A program made the translations under genes and the position numbers. From Phyllobacteriaceae bacterium UBA1940 (GTDB lineage: Bacteria > Pseudomonadota > Alphaproteobacteria > Rhizobiales > Rhizobiaceae), in NCBI GenBank assembly GCA_002336975.1, contig DDFA01000072.1, positions 10,369 through 53,042 of the forward strand: 42,674 nucleotides of DNA. The letters run 5' to 3'. This document shows, one piece after another, positions 24,190-33,680 of the stretch. Under the pieces are notes generated by a model. That model was not told the DNA's origin and did no database searches. It saw only the letters and a program-made list of their open reading frames with translations. Each line of letters starts with the position of its first letter. The first letter of the stretch is position 1.

Positions 24190-25869
24190 ATGAGCGGCTA
24201 CAAATCAGACATCGAGATTGCCCGTGCGGCGAAGAAGAAACCGATCATGGAGGTCGGCAAGAAGCTCGGCATTCCCGAAAAGGACCTTTTGCCCTACGGC
24301 CACGACAAGGCGAAAATATCCGCCGAGTTCATCGCCTCGAAGCGCAAGGCCAAGGACGGCAAGCTGATCCTGGTCACGGCGATCAATCCGACGCCGGCGG
24401 GTGAGGGCAAGACGACGACCACGGTGGGGCTCGGCGACGGGCTGAACCGGATCGGCAAGAAGGCGATCACCTGCATCCGCGAGGCCTCGCTTGGCCCCAA
24501 TTTCGGCGTCAAGGGCGGCGCGGCTGGCGGCGGCTACGCTCAGGTGGTGCCGATGGAGGACATGAACCTTCATTTCACCGGCGACTTCCACGCCATCACC
24601 ACGGCGCACAATCTTTTGTCGGCGCTGATCGACAACCACATCTACTGGGGCAACGAGTTGGGCATCGACACCCGCCGCGTGGTGTGGCGGCGCGTCATGG
24701 ACATGAACGACCGGGCGCTGCGCGAGATCATCTGTTCGCTGGGCGGCGTCGCCAATGGTTTTCCACGCGAGGCGGGCTTCGACATCACGGTGGCGTCGGA
24801 AGTAATGGCGATCCTGTGCCTGGCGTCGGACCTGAAGGACCTGCAAAAACGCATCGGCGACATCATCGTCGCCTATCGCCGCGACAAGAGCCCGGTCTAT
24901 GCGCGCGACCTGAAGGCCGACGGCGCGATGGCGGTGGTGCTGAAGGACGCGATGCAGCCGAACCTGGTGCAGACGCTGGAGAACAATCCCGCCTTCGTGC
25001 ATGGCGGGCCGTTCGCCAATATCGCGCATGGCTGCAATTCGGTGGTGGCGACGACGACGGCGCTGAAGCTCGCCGACTACGTGGTCACCGAGGCCGGCTT
25101 CGGCGCCGATCTCGGCGCGGAAAAATTCTTCGACATCAAGTGCCGCAAGGCCGGCCTGAAGCCGGCGGCCGCCGTCATCGTCGCGACGGTGCGCGCCATG
25201 AAGATGAACGGCGGGGTGAAGAAGGAAGACCTTGGCCCGGAAAACGTCGAGGCGGTGATGAAGGGCTGCGCCAATCTCGGGCGCCATATCGAGAACGTCA
25301 AACAGTTCGGCGTGCCGGTTGTGGTGGCGATGAACCATTTCGTCTCCGACACAGACGCCGAGATCCAGGCGATGAAGGATTATGTCGCCAGCCAGGGCTC
25401 GGAGGCGATCCTGTGCAAGCACTGGGCGCACGGCTCGAAGGGCATCGAGGAACTGGCGCACAAGGTGGTGCAGCTGGCCGACAGCGGCGCGTCGCAGTTC
25501 TCGCCGCTCTACCCCGACGAGATGCCGCTGTTCGAGAAGATCAACACCATCGTCAAGCGCATCTATCGCGGCTCGGAGGCGATCGCCGACAAGAGCGTGC
25601 GCGACCAGTTGAAGGCCTGGGAGGACGCCGGCTACGGCAATCTGCCGGTGTGCATGGCCAAGACGCAATATTCGTTCTCGACCGACCCGAACCTGCGCGG
25701 CGCGCCGACCGGCCACGCCGTGCCGGTGCGCGAGGTCAGGCTGTCGGCGGGCGCGGGTTTCGTCGTCGCCATCTGCGGCGAGATCATGACCATGCCCGGC
25801 CTGCCGCGAAATCCGTCGTCGGAGAAGATTTATCTCAACGACGATGGGTTCATCGAGGGACTGTTCTAG
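24190..25869 (+). CDS. fhs: Formate--tetrahydrofolate ligase
   Basis: A 559-aa enzyme that makes 10-formyltetrahydrofolate from formate, THF and ATP in one-carbon metabolism. ATG 24190 gives the usual family start and length. The nucleotide loop [10 protein letters not shown] is at residues 68-77. Family blocks include [56 protein letters not shown] and MPGLPRNPS near the C-terminus. In rhizobia it supports purine and glycine/serine one-carbon supply and formate use. It stands alone. Its last 20 bases overlap the end of the convergent SRPBCC gene. Confidence 0.98.
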   Translation: MSGYKSDIEIARAAKKKPIMEVGKKLGIPEKDLLPYGHDKAKISAEFIASKRKAKDGKLILVTAINPTPAGEGKTTTTVGLGDGLNRIGKKAITCIREASLGPNFGVKGGAAGGGYAQVVPMEDMNLHFTGDFHAITTAHNLLSALIDNHIYWGNELGIDTRRVVWRRVMDMNDRALREIICSLGGVANGFPREAGFDITVASEVMAILCLASDLKDLQKRIGDIIVAYRRDKSPVYARDLKADGAMAVVLKDAMQPNLVQTLENNPAFVHGGPFANIAHGCNSVVATTTALKLADYVVTEAGFGADLGAEKFFDIKCRKAGLKPAAAVIVATVRAMKMNGGVKKEDLGPENVEAVMKGCANLGRHIENVKQFGVPVVVAMNHFVSDTDAEIQAMKDYVASQGSEAILCKHWAHGSKGIEELAHKVVQLADSGASQFSPLYPDEMPLFEKINTIVKRIYRGSEAIADKSVRDQLKAWEDAGYGNLPVCMAKTQYSFSTDPNLRGAPTGHAVPVREVRLSAGAGFVVAICGEIMTMPGLPRNPSSEKIYLNDDGFIEGLF

Positions 25870-26359
25870 TCTTGGCCAGGTGTTCCTGCTTCAGAATTTC
25901 GGCGAGCCGCTGAAAGCTGGTTTCCCAGCCGGCGGCCGTCGCTGCGCAGACCTCTGCTGACTGGAACCCCGTCTGGGCCAACACGACGCGTGTGGCGCCG
26001 GGAACGGGCGTCAGTTCGTAGGTCACGATCATGGGGTCAACTGGCGCACCAGCCGGTTTCCAGCTGTGTACCAGCCGGAGCGGGGCGGATATCTCGATAA
26101 ATTCGCCTTCAAGGCCATATGGCCCCATTTTCCCCAAGCCGGAAGCCTGCCATTTGCCGCCCGGGCGTACGTCGCCACGCCATACACGCGTGTCAAACAC
26201 TCCGGGTCGCACCCACCATGAGGTGATTTCGTCAGACGCCAGCGACTGAAATACGCGTGCCGGGTCGGCAGGCAGGTCGGCAACAGCGTCGACTCGGCCC
26301 CTGACCGGATCGGCGCGTGCTTCAATCGTCATTTCGCTGTTCGGGATTGTATTGGCCAT
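25850..26359 (-). CDS. SRPBCC/AHSA1-family protein
   Basis: A 169-aa START-like (Bet v1 fold) protein; AAGGAG before ATG 26359 fixes the start. Family features are the AHSA1-type core [51 protein letters not shown] and [30 protein letters not shown] near the C-terminus. Such proteins bind hydrophobic ligands and often sit beside a small HTH regulator. Here the divergent neighbour is an HxlR-type regulator. Its 3' end overlaps fhs by 20 bases. The ligand is unknown. Confidence 0.9.
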   Translation of the reverse strand: MANTIPNSEMTIEARADPVRGRVDAVADLPADPARVFQSLASDEITSWWVRPGVFDTRVWRGDVRPGGKWQASGLGKMGPYGLEGEFIEISAPLRLVHSWKPAGAPVDPMIVTYELTPVPGATRVVLAQTGFQSAEVCAATAAGWETSFQRLAEILKQEHLAKTRTVPR

Positions 26360-26401
26360 CGGTAATCGCTCCTTGCAATTGTGTGACGCAGGTAGCAAAC
26401 C

Positions 26402-26438
26402 GATCTAGTACGTTTTCGTAAATACGGAAAGAAAAGGT
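26402..26438. promoter_or_regulatory. Candidate operator in the SRPBCC/HxlR divergent region
   Basis: The 95-base divergent gap is AT-rich and contains an imperfect palindrome TTTTCGTAAATACGGAAA flanked by GTAC and GTAT, a layout common for winged-helix operators. It lies between the two start codons, where a bound HxlR protein could control both genes. Promoter boxes are not clear enough to name. Confidence 0.35.
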
Positions 26439-26454
26439 AGTATGCGAGCGCGCG

Positions 26455-26859
26455 ATGACGAAGCATGAAAACTTTGGCGGACCAGCCGTTTCGATCCTGA
26501 CCGAAGGGCTGGACATGCGCCATATCAGGCTTTGTCCTGCGATCGGCTTCGACCGCATCGTCGGCGGCCGCTACAAGATGCATATTCTGTGCATCCTGCA
26601 TCGTGGGCCGCTGCGCTATGGCGAAATTGGCCGGTCGCTGCTTCATGGCGGGATGGGCCAGCCAATCACGCCGCGTATTCTGAGCCGCGAACTGAAAGAG
26701 CTGGAAAAGCGAGGGTTGATCAATCGCAAGGCTTTTCCGGTTGTGCCGAAACACGTCGAATACAGTCTGACCGGTCGGGGTCGCGAATTGCTGCCGATCC
26801 TGCGCGAGATCGTGCGCTGGGGAGCGACCGGCGCTCATGAAGAAATTCTGGGCGTTTGA
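26455..26859 (+). CDS. HxlR-family transcriptional regulator
   Basis: A 134-aa winged-helix protein. The HxlR pattern is clear: C-P-x(7)-GGRYKMHILCILHRGPLRYGEI (about 29-52), ITPRILSRELKELEKRGLINRK (recognition helix and wing, about 72-93), and YSLTGRGRELLPILREIVRWG at the C-terminus. HxlR proteins often sense electrophiles or oxidants through an N-terminal cysteine; C27/C28 in RLCPAIGF is the candidate. It is divergent from the SRPBCC gene, which it probably regulates. Confidence 0.93.
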   Translation: MTKHENFGGPAVSILTEGLDMRHIRLCPAIGFDRIVGGRYKMHILCILHRGPLRYGEIGRSLLHGGMGQPITPRILSRELKELEKRGLINRKAFPVVPKHVEYSLTGRGRELLPILREIVRWGATGAHEEILGV

Positions 26860-26887
26860 CCACCGTCCCAACTCCACGAAAGACCGC

Positions 26888-26916
26888 TTGCGAATGGCGT
26901 GCTTGGCCGCTATTGA
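26888..26916 (+). promoter_or_regulatory. trpL promoter
   Basis: TTGCGA (26888-26893), a 17-base spacer and TATTGA (26911-26916) make a plausible sigma-70 type promoter. The expected start point, about 7 bases on, coincides with the A of the trpL ATG at 26924, so the leader mRNA would have no 5' untranslated region. That matches what is known of trpL in Sinorhizobium. Confidence 0.65.
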
Positions 26917-26923
26917 AATCGCC

Positions 26924-26968
26924 ATGAAGACACGCTCGATCAAGTCGAACTGGTGGTGGCTGGCCTAG
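26924..26968 (+). CDS. trpL: trp operon leader peptide TrpL
   Basis: A 14-codon reading frame, MKTRSIKSNWWWLA, with three consecutive Trp codons (TGG TGG TGG) followed closely by TAG. It lies 115 bases before trpE(G) and just before alternative hairpins. Ribosome stalling at the Trp codons when charged tRNA-Trp is scarce would favour the antiterminator. No ribosome site precedes it; with the predicted start point at the ATG it is probably a leaderless mRNA. In S. meliloti the equivalent attenuated transcript and peptide also act in trans, and this copy has the same organisation. Confidence 0.93.
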   Translation: MKTRSIKSNWWWLA

Positions 26969-26970
26969 AA

Positions 26971-27037
26971 GCGGCCTGCCGACGCGCGTGCGTTATCAAA
27001 TGGGTGGCCGCAACGGAGAAACCGGGCGGCCTTTTTT
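26971..27037 (+). terminator. trp attenuator: antiterminator and terminator hairpins
   Basis: GGCCGC (27006-27011) can pair with GCGGCC (27026-27031), followed by six T residues: an intrinsic terminator ending at 27037. The same GGCCGC can instead pair with GCGGCC at 26971-26976, just after the trpL stop codon, giving the competing antiterminator. A ribosome that completes trpL would cover the early GCGGCC and allow termination; one stalled at the Trp codons would leave it free. Confidence 0.9.
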
Positions 27038-27083
27038 CTTTCCCGCGCCCGGACTGCCTGGCGGGTAAACGGAGAAGAGGACC

Positions 27084-29276
27084 ATGAGCACTGAATTGCT
27101 GGCCGACGGCGCGGAACGCTATGTCACCGAGGGCGGCGTCGCCGTCACCCGTCGACGCAGCCCCACGCCCTATGCCGGGGCGATCGAGACCTATATCGAC
27201 GGGCTGAACTCGCGCCGCGGCGCGGTGTTTTCCTCCAACTACGAATATCCGGGCCGCTATACGCGCTGGGACACCGCCATCATCGACCCGCCGCTCGTGA
27301 TCTCGTCGATCGGGCGCAAGATGCGCATCGAGGCGCTGAACAAGCGCGGCGAGGCGCTGCTGGCGATCATCGATCCGGTGGCGGCGACGCTCGCCGAAGT
27401 GGCCGGCGTCGAACGGTCCGGCGGGCTGATCGAACTGACGATCGCGGAGCCTGGCCGGGTCTTCGCCGAGGAGGAACGCAGCCGCGTGCCGTCGGTGTTC
27501 TCGGTGGTGCGCGCCGTCGTTGCGCTATTCAAATCGGGCGAGGACGCCAATATCGGCCTCTACGGGGCGTTCGGCTACGATCTCGCCTTCCAGTTCGACC
27601 CGGTGGAGCAGAAGCTCGACCGGTCGCGCGGGCAGCGCGACATGGTGCTGTTCCTGCCCGACGAAATCCTGGTGGTCGACCACTATTCGGCGCAGGCCTG
27701 GCACGACCGCTACGACTTCGCCGCCGCTGGCGTCACCACCGAGGGGGTGGCGCGCGACAGCCGGCCGGAACCGTTCCGCACCGCCGACCGAATTCCGCCG
27801 CGCGGCGACCATGAGCCAGGCGAATACGCAAAACTCGTCGACCGGGCGAAGGAGAGTTTTCGTCGCGGCGACCTGTTCGAGGTGGTGCCCGGACAGATGT
27901 TCTTCGAACGCTGCGAGACGACGCCGTCGGAAATCTGCCGCCGGCTCAAGGCGATCAATCCGTCGCCCTATTCGTTCTTCATCAATCTCGGCGACAATGA
28001 ATATCTGATCGGCGCGTCGCCGGAGATGTTCGTGCGCGTCAATGGCAGGCGGGTCGAGACCTGCCCGATCTCGGGCACGATCCGGCGCGGCGACGACGCG
28101 ATTTCCGACGCCGAGCAGATCATCAAGCTGCTGAACTCGAAGAAGGACGAGTCCGAACTGACGATGTGTTCGGACGTCGACCGCAACGACAAGTCGCGCG
28201 TCTGCGATCCGGGTTCGGTCAAGGTGATCGGCCGCCGCCAGATCGAGATGTATTCGCGGCTGATCCACACCGTTGACCACATCGAGGGACGGCTGCGCGA
28301 AGGCATGGACGCGTTCGACGCGTTTCTGAGCCACGCCTGGGCGGTGACGGTGACCGGCGCGCCGAAACTGTGGGCGATGCGATTCATCGAGAATAACGAA
28401 AAGTCGCAGCGCGCCTGGTATGGCGGAGCGATCGGCATGGTGCATTTCAACGGCGACATGAACACCGGCCTGACGCTGCGCACCATCCGCATCAAGGACG
28501 GCATCGCCGAAGTGCGGGCCGGCGCGACGCTGCTTTTTGATTCCGATCCCGCCGAGGAAGAAGCCGAGACCGAACTGAAGGCGTCGGCGATGCTGGCGGC
28601 GATCCGTGAAGCCAGGACCGGCAATGCGACAAGCGCCCAGCGCGAGCCGGCGGCGGTGGGCGAGGGCGTGTCGATCCTGCTGGTCGATCACGAGGATTCC
28701 TTCGTCCACACGCTGGCGAACTATTTCCGCCAGACCGGCGCCAATGTGACCACGGTGCGCTCGCCGGTGGCCGACGACGTCTTCGACCGGCTGCGGCCCG
28801 ATCTCGTCGTGCTGTCGCCAGGGCCAGGCTCGCCATCGGATTTCGACTGCAAGGCGACGATCAGGAAAGCGCGCGCCCGCGACCTGCCGATCTTCGGAGT
28901 GTGCCTGGGGCTGCAAGCGCTGGCCGAAGCCTATGGCGGGGAGCTGCGCCAGCTGCACGCGCCGATGCACGGAAAACCGTCGCGCATCCAGGTGGCGAAG
29001 GAGGGCGGGGTGGTGTTTTCCGGCCTGCCGAAGGAGGTGACGGTCGGACGCTATCACTCCATCTTCGCCGACCCGGTGCGGCTTCCCGACGAGTTCATCG
29101 TCACCGCCGAGACCGACGACGGAGTCATCATGGCGTTCGAGCACAAGAGCGAACCGGTGGCGGCGGTACAGTTCCACCCCGAATCGATCATGACGCTCGG
29201 CCAGAACGCCGGTATGCGGATGATCGAGAACGTGGTGGCGCACCTGCCGCGGCGAGCCAAGGAGAAGGCGGCGTGA
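27084..29276 (+). CDS. trpE(G): Anthranilate synthase, fused TrpE-TrpG
   Basis: A 730-aa fusion catalysing chorismate to anthranilate using glutamine, the first step of tryptophan synthesis. Residues about 1-515 are the TrpE (component I) part, with the chorismate-binding core ([80 protein letters not shown]). Residues about 528-720 are the TrpG glutamine amidotransferase with the C607-H698-E700 triad (GVCLGLQA and FHPESIM). Such fusions are characteristic of Rhizobiales. Expression is controlled by the trpL attenuator just upstream, and feedback inhibition by Trp is expected from the family. Confidence 0.98.
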   Translation: MSTELLADGAERYVTEGGVAVTRRRSPTPYAGAIETYIDGLNSRRGAVFSSNYEYPGRYTRWDTAIIDPPLVISSIGRKMRIEALNKRGEALLAIIDPVAATLAEVAGVERSGGLIELTIAEPGRVFAEEERSRVPSVFSVVRAVVALFKSGEDANIGLYGAFGYDLAFQFDPVEQKLDRSRGQRDMVLFLPDEILVVDHYSAQAWHDRYDFAAAGVTTEGVARDSRPEPFRTADRIPPRGDHEPGEYAKLVDRAKESFRRGDLFEVVPGQMFFERCETTPSEICRRLKAINPSPYSFFINLGDNEYLIGASPEMFVRVNGRRVETCPISGTIRRGDDAISDAEQIIKLLNSKKDESELTMCSDVDRNDKSRVCDPGSVKVIGRRQIEMYSRLIHTVDHIEGRLREGMDAFDAFLSHAWAVTVTGAPKLWAMRFIENNEKSQRAWYGGAIGMVHFNGDMNTGLTLRTIRIKDGIAEVRAGATLLFDSDPAEEEAETELKASAMLAAIREARTGNATSAQREPAAVGEGVSILLVDHEDSFVHTLANYFRQTGANVTTVRSPVADDVFDRLRPDLVVLSPGPGSPSDFDCKATIRKARARDLPIFGVCLGLQALAEAYGGELRQLHAPMHGKPSRIQVAKEGGVVFSGLPKEVTVGRYHSIFADPVRLPDEFIVTAETDDGVIMAFEHKSEPVAAVQFHPESIMTLGQNAGMRMIENVVAHLPRRAKEKAA

Positions 29277-29295
29277 CCATGGGGCGCAACCGTCG

Positions 29296-30204
29296 ATGAC
29301 GGCGAAGCAACTTGTCCTCAGGCTTTCGGTCTGGTCGATCCTGATCGCCATCGGCGTGCTCGGCCTGAAGGCCTACGCCTGGTGGCTGACGGGGTCGGTG
29401 GCGCTGTATTCGGACGCGCTGGAATCGATCGTCAACGTGGTGGCGTCGGCGGTGGCGTTCTGGGCGATCCGGGTGAGCTATCAGCCGGCCGACGCCGACC
29501 ATCAACACGGTCACCACAAGGCGGAATATCTGTCAGCGGTGCTCGAAGGCGTGCTGATCTGCGTCGCCGCCCTGATGATCATCTTCAAGGTCTGGCAGAG
29601 CTTTCAGCAGCCGATGGCGCTGGAACAGACGTGGCTCGGCATGGGGGTCAACGCGGCCGCGTCGGCGCTGAACTGCGTGTGGGCGCTGATCCTGGTCCGG
29701 GTCGGACGCTCGGCGCGCTCGCCGGCGCTGGTGGCCGACGGCCACCACATCATGACCGACGTCTACACGTCGGTCGGCGTGCTGATCGGCCTTGCGGGCG
29801 CGGTCGCGACCGGCTGGATGTGGCTCGATCCGGCCCTGGCCGTGCTGGTGGCGCTCAACATCCTCTATCAGGGCTGGCATGTCGTCACCGGTTCGCTGTC
29901 GGGCCTGATGGACAAGGCGGTGGAGCCGGCGGACGCCATGCGCATCCGCGACCTGATCTCGACCAATTCGGCCGGCGCGCTGGAAGCACACGACCTGAAG
30001 ACGCGGATCGCCGGCCGGGCGACGTTCATCGAATTCCACCTGATCGTCGACGGCCAGATGACCGTGCGCGAAAGCCACGACATTTGCGACCGCATCGAGG
30101 CGGCGCTGAGGAACGAGATTCCGTCGGTCCGCGTGGTCATCCATGTCGAACCGGACGACGAGGCCAAGCTGCCCAAAGGCACGGTGGCGGTGCCGATCGT
30201 CTAA
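29296..30204 (+). CDS. Cation diffusion facilitator transporter
   Basis: A 302-aa CDF protein with six membrane segments and a C-terminal cytoplasmic domain (about 205-290, ending VVIHVEPDDEAKLPKG). Aligned by eye with E. coli FieF, the TM2 metal-site aspartates are replaced: DSLVD corresponds here to ESIVN, so site A would use Glu and Asn from TM2 with the usual H-x3-D from TM5 (HIMTD). The DADHQHGHHKAEYLSA loop is histidine-rich. It probably exports a divalent metal (Zn, Fe, Mn or Co) in exchange for protons. ATG 29296 is the only sensible start, 19 bases after trpE(G). Confidence 0.93.
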   Translation: MTAKQLVLRLSVWSILIAIGVLGLKAYAWWLTGSVALYSDALESIVNVVASAVAFWAIRVSYQPADADHQHGHHKAEYLSAVLEGVLICVAALMIIFKVWQSFQQPMALEQTWLGMGVNAAASALNCVWALILVRVGRSARSPALVADGHHIMTDVYTSVGVLIGLAGAVATGWMWLDPALAVLVALNILYQGWHVVTGSLSGLMDKAVEPADAMRIRDLISTNSAGALEAHDLKTRIAGRATFIEFHLIVDGQMTVRESHDICDRIEAALRNEIPSVRVVIHVEPDDEAKLPKGTVAVPIV

Positions 30205-30218
30205 AGCGCGTCGCGTCT

Positions 30219-30238
30219 GATCCGGAAGGCTCCGGATC
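30219..30238. terminator. Inverted repeat between convergent CDF and MATE genes
   Basis: Perfect 8-base arms GATCCGGA / TCCGGATC with a 4-base loop sit exactly between the stops of two convergent genes. This could be a bidirectional terminator, but no T-run follows. It may equally be a remnant of a dispersed repeat. Confidence 0.5.
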
Positions 30239-30240
30239 AA

Positions 30241-31728
30241 TCAGTCCGACGATCTTGTATTCTCGGACGCGTCGCGCGCCCTGTGCCTGGGCACGCCAAG
30301 CCCGGTGTCGGGCGGTTCGCCGCCGGCCGGGCGCGTTTCGATCATCTTCAAGGTGCGCCAGGCGCCGAAGCGGTAATAGGCGAGCGCCAGCACCAGCGAA
30401 ATGATCGAGCCGACCGGGAAACTCCACCACAGCGCGTCCTGGCCGTAGTCGTCATAGAAAAGATAGGCGAAACCGGTGCGGCAGATCAGGACCGAGACGA
30501 TCAGGATCAGAAGCGGCGGCATCACCGCGCCGGTGGCGCGCACGGTGGCGAACAGCACGATGGTGACGCCGAACAGCACGAACGACCACGAGGCGATATT
30601 GTTGACGCGGATGGCGATGTCGACGGCGGCGGAATCGCCGGTCAGGAACAGGCCGAGCGCCGGCCGGTCGAGCAGATAGAGAAGGGCGACCAGCGCGGCC
30701 GTCATCGCCACATTGATGCCGATGCCCGACAAAGTGATGCGGCCGACCCGGTCCCAGCGGCCGGCGCCGACATTTTGCGCCACCATGGTCGACACGCCGG
30801 CGCCGATCGCCAGCGCCGGCATCTGGATGTAAGTCCACAGTTGCGCCGCGATGCCGTAGGCGGCGGAGACCTGGGAGCCGGAGCGGTTGACCAGGCCCAT
30901 GATGGTGAGCGCCGACAAGGAGATGACCACCATCTGAAGGCCCATCGGCACGCCCTTGGCGATGATCAGCCGCAGCAAGGCCGGGTCCGGCGCAAGATAT
31001 TTCAGGTCGCCGCCGACAAGCCGCAGCGGGTCGCGGCGGCGGTAGACGACGGCCAGCAGGGCGAGCGCGGCGATCGCCTGGGAGGTCACCAGCGACCAGG
31101 CCGAGCCGGCGATGCCAAGTTCCGGGAACGGGCCGATGCCTGCGATCAGCAACGGGTTCAGCCCGGCGTCGATGACCACCGACAGCGCCATGAAGATGAA
31201 CGGGGTGCGCGAATCGCCCGAGCCGCGCAGCGCCGTCATGACGAAGGAGAGCAGATTGATGAGGGGAATCGCGACAAAGACAATGCGCAGATAGGTGCGG
31301 GCCAGCGCAAATGCGTCCGGTGGTGTGCGGAGCAGGCCGAGAATTGCGTCGACCCAGATCCAGCCGCCGATCGCCACCGCCAACGAGACGCAGAAGAAGA
31401 ACGTCGCACTTGTGCCGACGACTCGCCGCGCCGGCGCGAAATCGCTCTTGCCGACCGACTGCGCAATGAGGATCGTGGCGGCCATGCCGACGCCGAACAG
31501 CGTGCCGATGATGAGAAACATGACCAGATTGGCGTTAGACGTCGCAGCGAGCGCCTTCTCGCCTAGGAAACGGCCGACCCAGATCGCGTTGACCGAACCG
31601 TTGAGCGACTGCAGCACGTTGGCGCCCAACACCGGCAGCGCAAACATCAAAAGCGTCTTCGTGATCGGTCCGCCTGTCAGATCGTGTCGCGGTCCTGAAC
31701 TGCGGGTATGGGTTGCTGACTTGGACAT
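30241..31728 (-). CDS. MATE-family efflux transporter
   Basis: A 495-aa protein with about 12 membrane segments in two MatE repeats. The N-terminal repeat has GGPITKTLLMFALPVLGANVLQSLNGSVNAIWVGRFLG. The second repeat has VPMGLQMVVISLSALTIMGLVNRSG and GAGVSTMVAQNVGAGRWDRV. MATE proteins export drugs or metabolites using sodium or proton gradients. The C-terminal 30 residues are a hydrophilic tail (ARDASENTRSSD). It starts 9 bases after the esterase gene, which follows the ATP-grasp gene by 2 bases, so it is the exporter gene of a three-gene operon. Confidence 0.93.
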   Translation of the reverse strand: MSKSATHTRSSGPRHDLTGGPITKTLLMFALPVLGANVLQSLNGSVNAIWVGRFLGEKALAATSNANLVMFLIIGTLFGVGMAATILIAQSVGKSDFAPARRVVGTSATFFFCVSLAVAIGGWIWVDAILGLLRTPPDAFALARTYLRIVFVAIPLINLLSFVMTALRGSGDSRTPFIFMALSVVIDAGLNPLLIAGIGPFPELGIAGSAWSLVTSQAIAALALLAVVYRRRDPLRLVGGDLKYLAPDPALLRLIIAKGVPMGLQMVVISLSALTIMGLVNRSGSQVSAAYGIAAQLWTYIQMPALAIGAGVSTMVAQNVGAGRWDRVGRITLSGIGINVAMTAALVALLYLLDRPALGLFLTGDSAAVDIAIRVNNIASWSFVLFGVTIVLFATVRATGAVMPPLLILIVSVLICRTGFAYLFYDDYGQDALWWSFPVGSIISLVLALAYYRFGAWRTLKMIETRPAGGEPPDTGLGVPRHRARDASENTRSSD

Positions 31729-31737
31729 CGGGCGGGC

Positions 31738-32514
31738 TCAGTGCAGCCGGTCTTTCAGGTCTTCGTCAAGCCAGCGGGACATGAAGTATGGCAGCTGCTT
31801 GTGCCACCAGGGCCAGTCGTGCGCGACATCGCCGCCCCAATAGTCGACCCAGGCCGGGATCTTCTTCGCCGCGAGAACTTTTTCCAGTTCGCGGGTCTCT
31901 TCAAGCATCCGCTCCTCCCACGCGCCCTGGCCGCAGCAGAAGATCAACCGCAGCGACCGCAGCCGCTTCAGGATCGACGGTTCGGTGACGCCGGGCAGGT
32001 AGTCGAGCAGCGAATTGAAATAGATCTGGCCCGACCTGTCGTCGCCGAAGAAGTCGCGCGCCGAATAGACGCCAGACAGCGCGATCAGGCCCGAGGCCAG
32101 ATGCGGGTGGCGGAAGACGAAGTTGGACGAGTGGAACGCGCCCATGGAGCAGCCGCCGAAGATCGGCTTCATGTGGCGGCCGCCGTTCGACGCGGTGGCG
32201 GTCGTCTCGATCAACGGCAGCGCCTCGGTGCGGACATAGTCGAAGAAATGTTCGTGGCGGGCGATGCGCCCGGCGAAATCCGAACCCTTGTTGAAAAAAC
32301 TTTCGGAATCGATGCCGTCGAGCGCGAAAAGCTGGATGCGGCCGGTGTCGATGAACTCGGCCAGCGATGCGACGCCGCCGGAATCCTCGAACTGGTAGAA
32401 GCGCCCCTGCGAGGTCGGAAAGACAATGAAGGGCCGCCCGGCGAAACCGTAGCGTTTGTATTCCATGTCGCGGGCGAGCTTTTCCGAGAAAGCCTTGTGA
32501 TAGCTGATGTCCAA
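31738..32514 (-). CDS. Putative esterase, alpha/beta hydrolase fold
   Basis: A 258-aa protein of the esterase D-like family. The nucleophile elbow is FGGCSMGAFHSSNF (G-x-S-x-G with Ser in CSM), an acid region lies near LIFCCGQGAWEE, and the histidine is in WGGDVAHDWPWWHKQLPYF. The N-terminus GFAGRPFIVFPTSQGRFYQFEDSGGV matches the esterase-type beta-sheet start. It has no signal peptide, so it acts in the cytoplasm. It lies 2 bases after the ATP-grasp gene and 9 bases before the MATE gene. It may hydrolyse or transfer an acyl or peptidyl group on the ATP-grasp product (inference). Confidence 0.88.
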   Translation of the reverse strand: MDISYHKAFSEKLARDMEYKRYGFAGRPFIVFPTSQGRFYQFEDSGGVASLAEFIDTGRIQLFALDGIDSESFFNKGSDFAGRIARHEHFFDYVRTEALPLIETTATASNGGRHMKPIFGGCSMGAFHSSNFVFRHPHLASGLIALSGVYSARDFFGDDRSGQIYFNSLLDYLPGVTEPSILKRLRSLRLIFCCGQGAWEERMLEETRELEKVLAAKKIPAWVDYWGGDVAHDWPWWHKQLPYFMSRWLDEDLKDRLH

Positions 32515-32516
32515 GG

Positions 32517-33680
32517 TCAGGCCTCTTGGTGAATGTAGGCGACGGCGTCGCGCAGCTTGGCGGGGTCGGTGGAGCGCAACTGATAGGCGTAGTTGCCCAT
32601 CGCCCGCGAAAAGACGTCCTCGATCCGGTTGTGCCGCACGATCAAGCCGCCATGCGCCGCTAGCACGTCGTCATGGCCGTGGCGATAGGCGTAGCGGTCC
32701 TTCCGACTGGCGTAGGCGGTGAAATATCTGCCCCTGAAATCGCCGCTGACCCGGTTGGAGACGACCATGTTGGCCCATTCGGCGTAGACGTCGATGTCGT
32801 AGCTGTAGTTGATCGCGTCGGTCATGTAGCCGCCGGGCGGACGAATGTTGACCTCAAGCGCCAGCAGACGGCCGTCCTTACGCTCGAACAGCTCGATGTG
32901 GAAGAACCGTTCCTTGAGATCGAAGGCCTTGACGATCCTGGCGCCGATCTCGGCGATATCGGCCGGCACGTCGGGGCGGCAGACATAGGACATGTGCTTG
33001 TCCTTGTTGACCACGTCCATGATCGAATCGTCATATTTCGTCGAGGCGGCGAAGACGATCTCGCCGTCGCGGTCGACCAGGCCGTCGAAGGTCACGACAA
33101 GCCCGTCGATAAACTCCTCCATGACGAAGGAGACGCCGTCCGGCTTGATGCGGAAGAAGCCATCGAGTTCGGCGGGGCTGGAAATCTTGTAGGTGTGGGA
33201 CGCGCCGGCGCCCTGGTCCGGCTTGACCACGATCGGGTAGCCGACGCGGCGGATGAATTCGAGCGCGCCGGCCCGCTCCGACGTCTTCTTCTGCGCGATC
33301 ACAGGAACGCCCGCCTTACGGAAGGCGGCGCGCATGCGGCTCTTCTTCTTGATGTTCTGCACATAGTCGAGGCGGATGCCCCAGATGTTGAAATCGGTGC
33401 GGATGCCGGCCTCGAGATCGAGCCAGTGTTCGTTCAGCGATTCGAAGCGGTCGATGCGGCCGTGCCTGTGGATGAAATGACCCATCGCCCGAAGCGTGAG
33501 GTCGTAGTTCTCCATGTCGTCGATGCGGTAATATTCGGTCAGCGCCTTGCGCAGCATCGGGTCAAGCCGGTCGTAGGGCGCGTCGCCGATGCCCAGCACG
33601 GTTGCGCCGGCCTTGTCGAGGCGGTCGCAAAAGTCGGCGCCCGTCGAGGGGAAGTGCGGCGAAAAGAACACAAAATTCAT
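32517..33680 (-). CDS. ATP-grasp ligase of unknown substrate
   Basis: A 387-aa protein starting at ATG 33680 (MNFVFFSPHFPSTG). The ATP-grasp fold shows VVKPDQGAGASHTYKI (lysine and glycine-rich loop, residues 151-166), VMEEFIDG (hinge, 186-193) and the metal-binding IELF (262-265) and LEVNIRPPGG (275-284). Enzymes of this fold join a carboxylate, activated as acyl phosphate, to an amine or thiol. The N-terminal domain (about 1-110) would bind the first substrate. It heads an operon with an esterase (2-base gap) and a MATE exporter, suggesting that a small amide or dipeptide-like product is made and exported. The substrate is unknown. Confidence 0.88.
   Translation of the reverse strand: MNFVFFSPHFPSTGADFCDRLDKAGATVLGIGDAPYDRLDPMLRKALTEYYRIDDMENYDLTLRAMGHFIHRHGRIDRFESLNEHWLDLEAGIRTDFNIWGIRLDYVQNIKKKSRMRAAFRKAGVPVIAQKKTSERAGALEFIRRVGYPIVVKPDQGAGASHTYKISSPAELDGFFRIKPDGVSFVMEEFIDGLVVTFDGLVDRDGEIVFAASTKYDDSIMDVVNKDKHMSYVCRPDVPADIAEIGARIVKAFDLKERFFHIELFERKDGRLLALEVNIRPPGGYMTDAINYSYDIDVYAEWANMVVSNRVSGDFRGRYFTAYASRKDRYAYRHGHDDVLAAHGGLIVRHNRIEDVFSRAMGNYAYQLRSTDPAKLRDAVAYIHQEA

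Noticed and set aside
27525..29351. Long minus-strand open frame opposite trpE(G)
   Set aside because: Shadow of a confidently identified gene; composition dominated by Arg, Ala and His as expected for an antisense frame.
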